Shown here piece by piece: positions 17,498 to 26,338 of a DNA stretch of 64,000 nucleotides. Origin of the DNA: an uncultured bacterium. GTDB lineage: Bacteria > Planctomycetota > UBA1135 > GCA-002686595. The stretch is taken from positions 124,001 to 188,000 of the forward strand of contig CALLKX010000003.1 of assembly GCA_938083085.1 (NCBI GenBank), in the 5' to 3' direction. Both the position numbers and the translations under genes were made by a program. Within the stretch, counting starts at the first letter, position 1, and each line of letters starts with the position of its first letter. The notes below the pieces were generated by a model, which did no database searches, was not told where the DNA came from, and saw nothing but the letters and a program-made list of their open reading frames with translations.

Positions 17498-18115
17498 CTA
17501 GTGGCCCCGTAGCCGGGACCGCAGGCGGCGGAGATCCGCGGGGGTATCCAGGTCGTCGAGGATCGCCGGGTCGGTGGTCTCGACGGTTGCGGTGGGGGTC
17601 GCCCTGGCGCGTAGCAGGCGCAGGGGGGCATCAGGGCCCAGGCCGCAGGCCTGAGCGGCGAGCTTGGCGCCAAGGATGATGGGGTGACCGTATTGGCGCC
17701 CCCCGCTTGCGGGGAGGATGATCGAGGGCGCGAGCCACCCTGCGCCAGGGCAGCCGAGCTCTTGCCATCGCTCCGCGAGGGCCTCCATGACGCTCGCTCC
17801 GACGAGCGGGACGTCGGCAGGGCAGATCAGGAGGTCTGCCCCTGGGCGTCGAGCGGCCGCGAGAGCGACGCCCGAGGTCCTCCCCTGGGACCAGGAGGAG
17901 TTGAAGGCAACCTCCACCGCCGGCACGAGGCGCAGGGCGTGGTCTCGAATCTCGGGATCATGGCAGCCCGTGATGACCAGCTGCTCGGAGGGGATCCCGC
18001 GGAGGGCGCCCGAAAGGCGCTCGAGCACGCTCTGGCCGCCGAGGTCCGCCAACGCCTTGGGCTCACCCAGGCGCCTGGACGCGCCGGCCGCCAGGATGAC
18101 AGGGGCGAGGTTCAC
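17498..18115 (-). CDS. MobA/MocA-like nucleotidyltransferase
   Basis: 205 residues from a GTG start that overlaps the stop of the upstream ThiF-like gene as GTGA; earlier in-frame codons give an unrelated Arg/Pro-rich leader. The N-terminus PVILAAGASRRLGEPK is the NTP-binding loop of MobA/MocA-like transferases. L-I-C-P-A-D-V-P-L carries the metal-binding Asp. By family these enzymes attach CMP or GMP to molybdopterin, or activate other small substrates. The next gene upstream is an E1-like adenylyltransferase, so molybdenum cofactor maturation is plausible but unproven. Confidence 0.82.
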   Translation of the reverse strand: MNLAPVILAAGASRRLGEPKALADLGGQSVLERLSGALRGIPSEQLVITGCHDPEIRDHALRLVPAVEVAFNSSWSQGRTSGVALAAARRPGADLLICPADVPLVGASVMEALAERWQELGCPGAGWLAPSIILPASGGRQYGHPIILGAKLAAQACGLGPDAPLRLLRARATPTATVETTDPAILDDLDTPADLRRLRSRLRGH

Positions 18116-19146
18116 GCGCCGACCCAGCGCGCGACCACGGCGCGGGCTCTCGAGGTGTCCTCTGTACCTTCCACGAGCGCCCGCCCGTCCGGAAACAGGG
18201 TGACTCGGTGTCCCTCTGCCGTGAACCGAAGGAGCGGGCCGGCCTGGCGGACCTCGATGCCTGCGGACCGGAGGTTGGCCGCCACAAGGTCGGCGACGGG
18301 TGCCGGTGCTCCCGCCGGGGCGAGGACCTGGACCGTGTTGCGCCCACAGAGCGAGACGGCCTCGTCGGCCGTCGCGCCCTCCAAGAATTCGAGGTCGCCG
18401 GCGACGCAGCACGGGCACTGTGGGGCGCGAGGGACCGGGAGCCGCCGGACGCTCCCCGACCACACGTCGAGGTCGATCAGCGCCGGCGTGGGGGGCTCCT
18501 CACCTGCCAGTTGACGGAGGGCGAGCCCAGCCTGCATGGACGCGATGGCGCCCACCGCGGGTCCGATCACCCCCGCTGTATCGCAGGTCGGTAGCGCGCC
18601 TGGAGGCGGCGGGTCGGGGAAGACGCAGCGCAGGCAGGGGCCGACGCCTGGCTGGATCGCCAGGACGAGGCCGCCCGAGGAGACGACGCCAGCGTAGATC
18701 CAGGGGATCCCCTCCCGGACCGCGTAGTCGTTCACGAGGTAGCGCGTGGCCATGTTGTCGGTCCCGTCGAGGATCAGGTCCACGTTTGCGCCGAGCTCGA
18801 GCAGCCGATCCGCGTTCAGGTGCACGGCGTGGGGGATGAGCTGGGTCGGTCCGCCGATGAGCCCGAGGGTCTCGGCTGCGGCGCTGACCTTGGGGGCCCC
18901 GGTGGCGGCGTGTTCGGCCGTGAAGAGGACCTGGCGGGGAAGGTTCGTTTCCTCGACCACGTCACGATCCACGAGGATCAGTTCGCCGACCCCGGCGCGG
19001 GTCAACCACTGGGCGAGCACGCCCCCCAGGGCGCCGCAGCCCACGAGCAGGACTCGCCGCTGCGCGAGGCGAGCCTGGCCCTCGGCGCCGAGCGGGGCGA
19101 AGCGGGCCTGGCGCTCGAAGCGGTGCGGGATGGGGGGGCCGGTCAC
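18112..19146 (-). CDS. ThiF/MoeB-family adenylyltransferase
   Basis: 344 residues. The GTG start overlaps the preceding stop as GTGA; an in-frame extension upstream is low-complexity and lies in the other gene. Key features: H-R-F-E-R-Q-A-R-F at the start, the ATP-binding G-C-G-A-L-G-G, and D-G-T-D-N. A candidate catalytic cysteine lies in T-C-D-T-A-G-V-I-G-P, and paired zinc cysteines in C-L-R-C and C-P-C-C. A C-terminal domain (LCGRNTVQV to the end, with LFPDGRALVEGT) is shared with many bacterial MoeB/ThiF proteins. It should adenylate the C-terminal Gly of a ubiquitin-like sulfur carrier (MoaD or ThiS), not encoded here. Confidence 0.88.
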   Translation of the reverse strand: MTGPPIPHRFERQARFAPLGAEGQARLAQRRVLLVGCGALGGVLAQWLTRAGVGELILVDRDVVEETNLPRQVLFTAEHAATGAPKVSAAAETLGLIGGPTQLIPHAVHLNADRLLELGANVDLILDGTDNMATRYLVNDYAVREGIPWIYAGVVSSGGLVLAIQPGVGPCLRCVFPDPPPPGALPTCDTAGVIGPAVGAIASMQAGLALRQLAGEEPPTPALIDLDVWSGSVRRLPVPRAPQCPCCVAGDLEFLEGATADEAVSLCGRNTVQVLAPAGAPAPVADLVAANLRSAGIEVRQAGPLLRFTAEGHRVTLFPDGRALVEGTEDTSRARAVVARWVGA

Positions 19147-19523
19147 GGGAGGATCAGGAGAATGAGGAGGATGACGAGGGCGATGGCCCCGAGGACGATT
19201 CCAAGCGCCAGGGCCAGGGCGGTGCGGTCGCGCGCGGGGACGCGGTCGATCTCCACCCAGTTGAAGTACCTGCGGGCCGAGCCCTCGATGGCGGCTCCGC
19301 AGTGGGGGCATTGGTCCCCCTTGAAGTCATCCCACGGGACCACGCCGTCGCACTCCATGCAGTAGAAGTTCCGGGCCGTTCCACCCTCCTCGACGCCTGG
19401 GGCGTGGTTCCGCCCGCGGTAATAGTCGAGCGCCTCCGCGTTCACGGCGTCCCTGGTCCTGGACCAGTGGTCGTCGGACATGTTGCCGTAGCTCTTCGGG
19501 GGGGGGGTGTTCTCTTCAGCCAT
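19143..19523 (-). CDS. Small zinc-ribbon protein with C-terminal membrane anchor
   Basis: 126 residues from the ATG at 19523. A hydrophilic N-terminus is followed by C-M-E-C and C-P-H-C knuckles spaced as in a zinc ribbon (~60-82). A terminal helix made almost only of Leu, Ile, Ala, Val and Gly (~104-126) looks like a tail anchor. I do not recognise a named family. It is the first gene of a coupled trio with the ThiF/MoeB-like and MocA-like genes (GTGA overlap). Confidence 0.65.
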   Translation of the reverse strand: MAEENTPPPKSYGNMSDDHWSRTRDAVNAEALDYYRGRNHAPGVEEGGTARNFYCMECDGVVPWDDFKGDQCPHCGAAIEGSARRYFNWVEIDRVPARDRTALALALGIVLGAIALVILLILLILP

Positions 19524-19667
19524 GGGGGCCGCCCCGGGCTCGTCCAGGGGGCTCCTGAACATAGCCCCCGAGTGGCCAGTCTGCGACGTCGGCGGAGTCG
19601 GGCTTGACAGGAAGGACGCTGATCCCGATCCTCTCCGGCCTGTTCGCCCCTCGGGGCCGGACGGACT

Positions 19668-19745
19668 GGTGGGCATAGCTCAGTTGGTTAGAGCGCCGGA
19701 TTGTGGTTCCGGAGGTCGGGGGTTCAAGTCCCCTTGTCCACCCCA
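19668..19745 (+). tRNA. tRNA-His (GTG anticodon)
   Basis: Acceptor GTGGGCA pairs with TGTCCAC. The D-arm is GCTC/GAGC, the anticodon stem CCGGA/TCCGG encloses loop TTGTGGT with anticodon GTG, and the T-loop is TTCAAGT. The extra 5' G (G-1 at 19668) opposite the C73 discriminator is the tRNA-His identity element. CCA is encoded at 19743-19745. The following 240 bases (19746-19985) hold only weak GC hairpins, such as one at 19828-19843. Confidence 0.95.
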
Positions 19746-19985
19746 CCCCCCCTTCCTTGCTTCATGCAGGGAGATCGAGGCCGAAATGGGGGCCCCCAGA
19801 GGCCGGGGCGAGAGAGGACCGCGCGAGCGCCCGCCAGCGGGCGAGCGGTCTGCCTGGCGGAAGTCGCTTCATCGGCGCCGCCCAGGCTCGCCGGGGCCGA
19901 CGTTCGGATCGTGGCCTGCGCCAGGCCCAGGGGTGAGGGACGGATCCCGGTCACGCCAGGGAAGGTCGTCCCCCGAGAGCGCAGC

Positions 19986-20831
19986 TCAGCCGTTGATGAA
20001 TTCCTTCGCGAGGGCCATCTCGGCCTCGAGCTGTTCGGAGAGCAGGGTGAGATCGCCGAGTTGCAGGCCGGTCAACTCGAGCGCCTTGATGTTGATGGAG
20101 TAGCGCAGTTCCTCGGAGCCCGTGGCCTTCGCCAGGTCCTGGGTCAGGATCTCGGCGAGGTGGATGGTCGCGGCGAGCGCCGCATCTGACCCGGCGAGTT
20201 CGGGCTCGTGGTGGTGTCGAATCACCTCGACGAGGACTTCCGGCAAGGACCAGCGGGCCGTGAGTCGGGCTCCGATCTCTGCGTGGTGGAGGCCTAGCAC
20301 CTGTCGCTCGGCCTCGATGAGATCGGTCCCGCTCAGGGCCATCCCACGGATCTCGTCGATCGCCTCATCGAGGAAGCGGTCGAGGACGAGGTGCCCGATA
20401 TTCTCGAGGAGCCCGGCGGTGTAGGCGCGGTCGGGGTCGACCTTCATATGCCGCCTCGCGATCAAGCGAGCGCCGATCGCGTTGGAGACGCACTGTTCCC
20501 AGCGGTTCTCCATGGAGCGGTCCTTGGCGCTGCCGTAGTCCCGGAAGTACTTGCTCGCGCTCGAAGTCAGGACCAGGTTCACCAGCGTGGTGACGCCCAG
20601 GAGATTGCCCGCCTCGTGCAGTGAGGCGATCTCGCGCTGGAATCCGTAGTAGGCTGAGTTGCAGAGCTTGAGGACCTTGGAGGTGATGCCCGGGTCGGTC
20701 TGGACCAGCTCGATCAACTCGCTCGGGACCACCTCTTCCTGACCGGCGACTTCGAGGACGCGCGCGGCGACGCCCGGAAAAGGCTCGAGACTTCGCATCT
20801 CGAACATGAGGTCTTTGAGGGGCACGTGCAT
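19986..20831 (-). CDS. HDOD-domain signalling protein
   Basis: 281 residues. An HDOD domain spans ~10-210: L-x-P-F-P-G-V-A-A-R-V-L, I-E-L-V-Q-T-D-P-G-I-T, V-L-K-L-C-N-S-A-Y-Y-G and a later A-Y-T-A-G-L-L-E-N-I-G. The last resembles the HD-superfamily helix but lacks a catalytic HD pair, as is usual for HDOD. A C-terminal helical part (~215-281) contains H-H-H-E-P-E. HDOD proteins act as cytosolic signalling scaffolds linked to c-di-GMP, chemotaxis or cell-cycle control. No second output domain is fused here. It is monocistronic by spacing. Confidence 0.88.
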   Translation of the reverse strand: MHVPLKDLMFEMRSLEPFPGVAARVLEVAGQEEVVPSELIELVQTDPGITSKVLKLCNSAYYGFQREIASLHEAGNLLGVTTLVNLVLTSSASKYFRDYGSAKDRSMENRWEQCVSNAIGARLIARRHMKVDPDRAYTAGLLENIGHLVLDRFLDEAIDEIRGMALSGTDLIEAERQVLGLHHAEIGARLTARWSLPEVLVEVIRHHHEPELAGSDAALAATIHLAEILTQDLAKATGSEELRYSINIKALELTGLQLGDLTLLSEQLEAEMALAKEFING

Positions 20832-20970
20832 GGCAGATTGGTTCCCGAGAAGGAGCTCCGGCTACCTGACTGTCGGGTCTAGCGACCACGGATCTGGAGC
20901 GAAACGCCGCAACCAGCGGGGCCCTCTGAAGCGAGCCTCCTGCCGGCTTGCCCCGGCCCGGTGCGATTTC

Positions 20971-21468
20971 TCAATACGCACCAGCGTCGTCGAACAGGCT
21001 GGCCGCGGTCCGGAACCCCTTGAACTCGAGTGCATTCCCCGAGGGGTCCCTCAGGAACAGGGTGCCCTGCTCACCCCGTTGCCCTCTGAAGCGCACCCGA
21101 GGCGGAACGAGGAACTCGCAGGCCTTGCGGTGCAGCGAATCCGCGAGCCGCTCCCATGCTTCCATGGTCAGGACGAGGCCGAAGTGGGGGATCGGGACCG
21201 AATCTCCGTCCACGGGATTCGAGCCGCTGTCCGGCGCTTCGCCGCGACCGCTGCCCGTCCTTGGGACCAGGTGGGCGGTGATCTGGTGCCCGCCAAGGTC
21301 AAAGTCAATCCAACGCTCGGACCGTCGGCCAATCCCGGCCCCCAGGACATGGGTGTAGAAGTCCTCCGCTGCCTCGAGGTCGTGGACCGCGATGGCGAGG
21401 TGGAACGGACGGGGGGCGCCGCCGTCGGCCCGGAGGAACGAGCGGCGGTCATCGGGGGGCTCGCTCAA
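20971..21468 (-). CDS. VOC (glyoxalase/bleomycin resistance/dioxygenase) superfamily protein
   Basis: 165 residues, assuming a TTG start at 21468 that overlaps the preceding stop as TTGA; the longer frame adds an Arg-rich leader from the upstream gene. It begins F-H-L-A-I-A-V-H-D-L-E-A-A-E-D-F-Y, a typical VOC first module, and has a second module with H-F-G-L-V-L. It ends with F-L-R-D-P-S-G-N-A-L-E-F-K. The His and Glu residues of these strands are the usual metal ligands. Close resemblance to uncharacterised bacterial VOC proteins is expected; a dioxygenase, isomerase or resistance role cannot be chosen from sequence. Confidence 0.82.
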   Translation of the reverse strand: MSEPPDDRRSFLRADGGAPRPFHLAIAVHDLEAAEDFYTHVLGAGIGRRSERWIDFDLGGHQITAHLVPRTGSGRGEAPDSGSNPVDGDSVPIPHFGLVLTMEAWERLADSLHRKACEFLVPPRVRFRGQRGEQGTLFLRDPSGNALEFKGFRTAASLFDDAGAY

Positions 21469-21941
21469 AGGTAGGTGTCGTGGCCTTCCTTCTTCTGCTT
21501 TCCGAGCGTCCGGTAGATGGTCTTGGCGGCGTCGGCGTCGCCCTTTGCGAGGGCCGCCTCGAGGTCCACCAGGGTCGAACACACGGTGAGCATGCGCTTG
21601 CGGAAGTCCGCGCTGAAGTCGACCTGGGCGTCAGCGTCGAGCTCGGTTTGCGGCTTGGGGGGGTGCTGGAACCCCACGAGCGCGGCGGCCTGCATCTCCT
21701 GGCAGAGGGTCACCGCGGCGGCCTTCTGCTCCGGCTTGCTGAGCATCTTGCGGATCCCCTTCATCCCCTTCTGGATGACCTCCATGCTCTCGTGGAGGGG
21801 GCCCCCCTCACCGTCGTCGTCGACCGCGATCGCGGCGCCGTCGCTCGGGGATGCCGAGGAGTGGTCGGCGTTCTGGATGGCGAGGGCCAGGACCGCGAGG
21901 CCAGGCAGGGCGAGCAGCGTGAGCTTGGAGCGTTGAATCAT
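21465..21941 (-). CDS. Exported cytochrome b562-like four-helix protein
   Basis: 158 residues with a signal peptide (~1-24). The mature part is highly helical. It has an early L-H-E-S-M-E-V-I-Q-K-G-M-K segment and a near-terminal K-K-E-G-H-D-T-Y segment. These match the positions of the axial Met and His heme ligands of cytochrome b562 (Met near the N-terminus, His in the last helix), so a periplasmic b-type heme or metal-binding bundle is likely. Two additional cysteines are present but no CxxCH. It is coupled to the VOC gene. Confidence 0.65.
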   Translation of the reverse strand: MIQRSKLTLLALPGLAVLALAIQNADHSSASPSDGAAIAVDDDGEGGPLHESMEVIQKGMKGIRKMLSKPEQKAAAVTLCQEMQAAALVGFQHPPKPQTELDADAQVDFSADFRKRMLTVCSTLVDLEAALAKGDADAAKTIYRTLGKQKKEGHDTYL

Positions 21942-22111
21942 GGGGTCGAAGCGATGGACGCCTTTGGCGGCTGGTTGGGAAGGGACCGAGTTCAGGCGGC
22001 CTTGGGGTGAGGCGGCCCTGGACGGGAAAGTGATCGGAGCGTCGTGATGGGGATCGCGACGGCCCGCAAGGGGGCGGGGCGAGTGGCTACGGTAGGCCGT
22101 GCCTACCCGCG

Positions 22112-23278
22112 TTACACGCCCCTGAGAATAGTCTCCCACGCAGCGAGGTGGGCCCTCGCGCAGGCCTGCCAGGTGTACGGGGCGGCATTCCTCATCCAAC
22201 CCTCACGAATTCCGGGCTCCATGGCCTGCTGCAGGACCTGCTCCAAGGCCACGGCGACGCTCGCGGGATCGTCCGAGTCCACGAATCGCGCCGACGCCGA
22301 GAGGGCCTCCTCGAAGGCTGGCGTTGGCGAGGCCACCACCCCCAGGCCGTGCCGGCAAGCCTCGAGCGGGGTCACAGGCGTGGCCTCGTCGTCCGTCAGG
22401 TGCAAGAGGATCATCGAGCCGGCGACACAGCGGGGCATGAGCGCCTCGTCTGGCTCGGCGATCCAGCGGACGTGGGCCGCGGCAGGTGAGGCCTTCAGGG
22501 CCGCCCTGAACTCCTGGGCGGCGTCCCCCGGCCGGCCGACCATGAGCAGGCGGCTGGAAGAGCCCCGCTGGCGGAGGGCCTCGAAGGCCCGGAGCACAGC
22601 GAGAGGCCGCCTCGAACGTCGAATGGAGCCAAGCACAAGGATGTCCCGTGAGGGTCGCTTCCCAAGCGCGGGGGGCAGGTCGCGCTGCCAGTGGTCCGTG
22701 CCCACCGGGACCTGGAAGACCCGCGACGGCGCCGTTCCGAAGTCGCGCTGGAGCCGCGCCGCAGCCTCGGCGGAGAAGACGATCAGCCCGTCGGCACCCT
22801 GCACGGCCGAAGTGAAGGCTCGAAGCTCGGGCCCCCCGGGGCCCGGAAACCCGGAGACGGCCAGCGTCTGGCTCGGGGCCGTGGCCGGGGGCCAGGCGGG
22901 AATGGCGCGGTGGAACAGGTCGCATCCACCTCCGATCCAGCGCCCCAACCCGCCGTGGACCCTCGCGGCGAGGGCCACGGCCCGTCGCGGGAGGCGGACG
23001 CGGCGGAGCTCAGGCGCGAGCCGGACGGCGGGACCGGAGAGCCCTAGCGGGGGGCCAGCCATGGGCCGGGGAGCGCGACCGACCTCCACCAGGCGCAGTC
23101 GCCGGAGGGATGGAGCCGGCTCCCTGATCAGAGCTCGAACCAGCTCCCGGGCGTAGCGCCCCGTCCCGGGTGCGTGCCCCGCCGCTGGCGTGTAGTCCAT
23201 GGCCACGCTCGCTCCTGCACCTCGGGGATCCTGATCACCGCGATCCATCCCCTGTAGATCCAGGCGAGGCTCGCTCAC
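22112..23278 (-). CDS. GT4-family glycosyltransferase
   Basis: 388 residues with a GTG start overlapping the preceding stop as GTGA. An N-terminal G-T-G-R-Y-A-R-E-L-V-R-A-L segment is the usual GT4 acceptor-side start. A later V-P-V-G-T-D-H-W, the R-x-L-L-M-V-G-R-P strand, and E-A-T-P-V-T-P-L-E-A-C-R-H-G-L-G-V-V-A-S match the nucleotide-sugar binding block with its E-x7-E-like pattern. It is retaining and cytosolic or membrane-peripheral. Donor and acceptor are unknown. The neighbour upstream is a small membrane protein, which may help recruit it to the membrane (inference). Confidence 0.82.
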   Translation of the reverse strand: MSEPRLDLQGMDRGDQDPRGAGASVAMDYTPAAGHAPGTGRYARELVRALIREPAPSLRRLRLVEVGRAPRPMAGPPLGLSGPAVRLAPELRRVRLPRRAVALAARVHGGLGRWIGGGCDLFHRAIPAWPPATAPSQTLAVSGFPGPGGPELRAFTSAVQGADGLIVFSAEAAARLQRDFGTAPSRVFQVPVGTDHWQRDLPPALGKRPSRDILVLGSIRRSRRPLAVLRAFEALRQRGSSSRLLMVGRPGDAAQEFRAALKASPAAAHVRWIAEPDEALMPRCVAGSMILLHLTDDEATPVTPLEACRHGLGVVASPTPAFEEALSASARFVDSDDPASVAVALEQVLQQAMEPGIREGWMRNAAPYTWQACARAHLAAWETILRGV

Positions 23279-23535
23279 TGGGTGTCCTTTCCGCCGTTGC
23301 CCTTCTTCTCCCGGAGGTGGGCGAGGACCTCGTTGACGAGCAGATCGGGCTCACTGGCCTTGCGCTCTTGGATCTCGCGCAGGGCGTCGGGGGACGGAGG
23401 GCTTCCGAGGAATCCACCGTCCTCTTCGAAGGCCCCGTACAGGTCCTTTATGAGGGCCCTCACGAACGGGATGACCCAGGGCAGTGAGATCAGCACTCCC
23501 GCGTACTTGATGATCGACTTGGTGGTCTCGTCCAT
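23275..23535 (-). CDS. Small membrane protein, function unknown
   Basis: 86 residues from the ATG at 23535, preceded by GGGGAG. A hydrophobic segment (IIKYAGVLISLPWVIPFV, ~9-27) is followed by a short charged helix and a Lys/Glu-rich C-terminal tail. No family is recognised. It is coupled to the downstream GT4 gene by GTGA. A TACGAT -10-like hexamer lies about 17 bases upstream of the start. Confidence 0.55.
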   Translation of the reverse strand: MDETTKSIIKYAGVLISLPWVIPFVRALIKDLYGAFEEDGGFLGSPPSPDALREIQERKASEPDLLVNEVLAHLREKKGNGGKDTQ

Positions 23536-23664
23536 GGGCTCCCCAGACTTCCATCGTACGAAACGGGGGCCGTTCCCCCGCTGGCCCCGGGAAAAGCCAG
23601 GGGGTGTCCGATCCTGCGTCAGTCCAGCTACATTCGGCGCCTCCCCAGATCTCACCGAATCACC

Positions 23665-24810
23665 ATGTCAACAGACAACCTCAACGTCGCGCTCCTCGGG
23701 CAGCGCTTCATGGGCAAGGCCCACTCCAACGCGTGGCGTCAGGCGCCTCAGTTCTTCGACCTCGCCGTCCGCCCTGTGCTGCACACCATTGCGGGCCGGG
23801 ATGCGGCTTCCCTGGAGAGGTTCGGGGCCCGGTGGGGGTGGCAGAGCACCACCACCGACTGGAGCACGATTGCGGCAGACCCCGACGTGCAGCTGGTGGA
23901 TATCGGGACCCCCAACGATGTCCACGAGGCGCCGGCGATCGCCATGTTGGAAGCGGGGAAGCACGTGGCCTGCGAGAAGCCGCTATCCGCCACGCTCGAC
24001 TCGGCTCGGCGGATGCGGGACGCCGCCGCGAAGGCCACCGGCAAGACCTTCGTCTGGTTCAACTATCGGCGCTGCCCGGCGGTGGCGCTGATGCATGAGC
24101 TCGTGCAGGAAGGACGGATCGGGGAGGTGCTCCACGTCCGAGGGACCTACCTGCAGTCGTGGGGGGGGCCTGAGACGCCGATGCTCTGGCGCTTCGACAA
24201 GGACCGTGCTGGCTCCGGTGCCCACGGGGATCTCAACGCTCACATTGTGGACATGGCTCGGTTCGTCACGGGCCAGGAGGTCACCCGCGTTCACGGCGGT
24301 ATTGCCGAGACCTTCGTCAAGGAGCGAGCCGCAGCGGACGGCACCAAGCACGCCTCGACAGTGGACGATGTGGTGGTGTTCCTCGCCAGGTTTGCGGGAG
24401 GCGCGACGGCCTCCTTCGAGGCGTCGCGCCTCGCCCACGGCCACCACAACCGCAACACTCTTGAGGTGAACGGGACCAAGGGGTCGGTGCGGTTCGACTT
24501 CGAAGACATGAACGTCCTGCACTTCATCGACGGGACCGAGGACGCCCGGCTGCGCGGTTGGCGGCGCATCATGTGCACCGATGCCGAGCACCACCCCTAC
24601 GCCTCGGCGTGGTGGCCCGACGCTCACGTGATCGGCTACGAGCACGGCTTCACCAACATGGTGGCCGACATCTGCGCCGTCCTCGGCGGAGGGGAGCCGC
24701 GGGTGCCGCTGCCCGATTTCGCGGACGCGTTCGAGACCCAGGTCGTGCTCGAGGCCGCGCTCGAATCCGCGGCGTCCGGCGCGGCGGTGGACGTGGACAG
24801 CCTGCGCTGA
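23665..24810 (+). CDS. Gfo/Idh/MocA-family NAD(P)-dependent oxidoreductase
   Basis: 381 residues. The N-terminal Rossmann domain starts N-V-A-L-L-G-Q-R-F-M-G-K-A-H-S-N-A-W. The family motif G-K-H-V-A-C-E-K-P-L-S (~99-109) carries the catalytic-region Lys. The C-terminal alpha/beta domain has D-L-N-A-H-I-V-D-M-A-R-F. Such enzymes oxidise or reduce hydroxyl groups of sugars and inositols. A TIM-barrel sugar isomerase-like protein (26339) and a nucleoside-type transporter follow on the same strand, hinting at sugar or polyol catabolism, though the secreted protein gene and a hairpin lie between. Confidence 0.88.
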   Translation: MSTDNLNVALLGQRFMGKAHSNAWRQAPQFFDLAVRPVLHTIAGRDAASLERFGARWGWQSTTTDWSTIAADPDVQLVDIGTPNDVHEAPAIAMLEAGKHVACEKPLSATLDSARRMRDAAAKATGKTFVWFNYRRCPAVALMHELVQEGRIGEVLHVRGTYLQSWGGPETPMLWRFDKDRAGSGAHGDLNAHIVDMARFVTGQEVTRVHGGIAETFVKERAAADGTKHASTVDDVVVFLARFAGGATASFEASRLAHGHHNRNTLEVNGTKGSVRFDFEDMNVLHFIDGTEDARLRGWRRIMCTDAEHHPYASAWWPDAHVIGYEHGFTNMVADICAVLGGGEPRVPLPDFADAFETQVVLEAALESAASGAAVDVDSLR

Positions 24811-24944
24811 CCTGTTGAGAGAAATCGGTGTAAAGGCGGGCTGAGCGCTGTCGGGTCAAGGGTTCTCGGCCTGACGGGACGGCGCTAAGCTCTTTCCTTG
24901 GCCACGCGCCACGCGCCTCGCTCCTCTCCAGCCTGTTCCCAATC

Positions 24945-26240
24945 ATGATCCGTCTCGTTTTTGCCTCCGCGCTGCTCTCCGCCGGGGCCAGCGCCCAGTC
25001 GTTCACCTACTCGCTCGATCCTGCGCTCAGTGACGTTTCCGTCAACGCCGACGTCTTGCTCGATCTGACCGGTGACCTGAAGGGGGTCTTCGACTCGACG
25101 GCGAACCCCGGCGGAACGCGGACCATCTCCGGACTGTTCGGCGACCCGGGCACGAACGCCGAGATCCCGCTCTCCCTCGGGCTCGGCGTCAGCCTGGACC
25201 TGGGCGGCGCAGGGGCTGGCAGCTTCACGCTCATCTACGACCCCCTGACCGGAGAGGTTGGGGTCGACGAGCTCTTCGCCACGGTCGGTGCCGGTACCAC
25301 GTCACAGGTTGATCTCAGCGTGACGTTGGCGTACGACACGTTCCGGACCGCGGCGCCAGGAGCCCTCTTCATCGGGGGGATCCCGCTGACGCTTCCGCTG
25401 GGTGCCGCCACCGCGTCGGATATCACCCTCATCCAGTCCGCCCCGGCGGTCGGGACCGCCACCCCCTCGGCGACTCCGGGTCTCTTTGATGTGACGCTGG
25501 TCGTTCCGGTGGATCTCAGCCTCGTGGTGGACCTGGGCGCCCTCGGCGGCGGGACGCCGACGCCGGTCGGGCCGATCCCGTTCGCGCTGCCGATCAGCGG
25601 CGCCTTCGACCTCGGCGCGTGCGACACCCGGCTTGAGGCGGTCTCGAGTCAGAGCTTGAGCCAGTCGATCCCGTCACCGTTCCCGCTGGCGTTCGACGAC
25701 CTCCCCCTGGACCTGCCTACGATCCTGCCCCCCGGCAGCACGGCGAACCTCCTGCTCACCGCGGGGCTCGACACGCTGACCCTGGACGGCACGATCAACT
25801 CGACCCTCGTCGCGACCGCTCCGGACGGCCGCGTCCAGAACGTCTGCTTCGCCCAGTCCAACTCCACCGGGCTCGGCGCGGTGCTCGCGGCCGGCGGAAG
25901 CCCGAGCGTGGCGAACGAGGACCTCGCCTTCACGGTGTCCTCCCTGCCGCAGAACTCCTTTGGGTTCCTGTTGATGTCGCAGAGCGAGGTCGCTCAGCCC
26001 GGTTTCGGAGGCGGTCAGGGCACGCTCTGCATCGGCGAGCCCTGCTTCCGCTTCTCGAACACCGTGCAGAACAGCGGGATCTTGGGCGAGGTCGCGTTCG
26101 CGCCGGACTTCGGGAACCTCCCCATGGGGCAGCAGTTCATCGAGGCCGAGTCGTGGGTCTTCCAGTACTGGTTCCGCGACGCCAACCCGCAGACGACGTC
26201 CAACACGTCGAGCGCTCTGCGCGTGACCTTCTGCCGCTGA
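24945..26240 (+). CDS. Secreted beta-rich protein with planctomycete-type C-terminal module
   Basis: 431 residues. The signal peptide (~1-17) is followed by ~280 residues of Leu/Gly/Thr/Asp-rich beta sequence of no recognised family. From residue 297 to the end, a module (N-S-T-G, later [14 protein letters not shown], then [16 protein letters not shown] and final S-S-A-L-R-V-T-F) clearly resembles the C-terminus of the protein at 39153. More distantly it matches the sulfatase at 40384. The module reaches the very C-terminus, so it may be a surface-targeting domain (inference). Monocistronic. Confidence 0.6.
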   Translation: MIRLVFASALLSAGASAQSFTYSLDPALSDVSVNADVLLDLTGDLKGVFDSTANPGGTRTISGLFGDPGTNAEIPLSLGLGVSLDLGGAGAGSFTLIYDPLTGEVGVDELFATVGAGTTSQVDLSVTLAYDTFRTAAPGALFIGGIPLTLPLGAATASDITLIQSAPAVGTATPSATPGLFDVTLVVPVDLSLVVDLGALGGGTPTPVGPIPFALPISGAFDLGACDTRLEAVSSQSLSQSIPSPFPLAFDDLPLDLPTILPPGSTANLLLTAGLDTLTLDGTINSTLVATAPDGRVQNVCFAQSNSTGLGAVLAAGGSPSVANEDLAFTVSSLPQNSFGFLLMSQSEVAQPGFGGGQGTLCIGEPCFRFSNTVQNSGILGEVAFAPDFGNLPMGQQFIEAESWVFQYWFRDANPQTTSNTSSALRVTFCR

Positions 26241-26270
26241 CCCGAAGAGGCTCCCTCCTCGGCTACCATG

Positions 26271-26304
26271 AGAGCGCGAGCGCCCGGACGGGCGCCCGCG
26301 CTCT
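26271..26304 (+). terminator. Strong GC hairpin, probable terminator
   Basis: AGAGCGCG (26271-26278) and GCGCCC (26280-26285) pair with GGGCGC (26290-26295) and CGCGCTCT (26297-26304) around loop GGAC, with one A-C mismatch. It lies 30 bases past the stop of the secreted protein and 34 bases before the next ATG. There is no long U-tract, and a TACCAT hexamer just upstream means it could alternatively sit in the 5' leader of the isomerase gene. Confidence 0.6.
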
Positions 26305-26338
26305 TCTCATTCCATCCCGACCCCCGACGACGCTCCCC

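Noticed and set aside
19516-19746. Minus-strand frame ending over tRNA-His
   Set aside because: Also a tRNA antisense artefact (GLEPPTSGTTIRRSNQLSYA).
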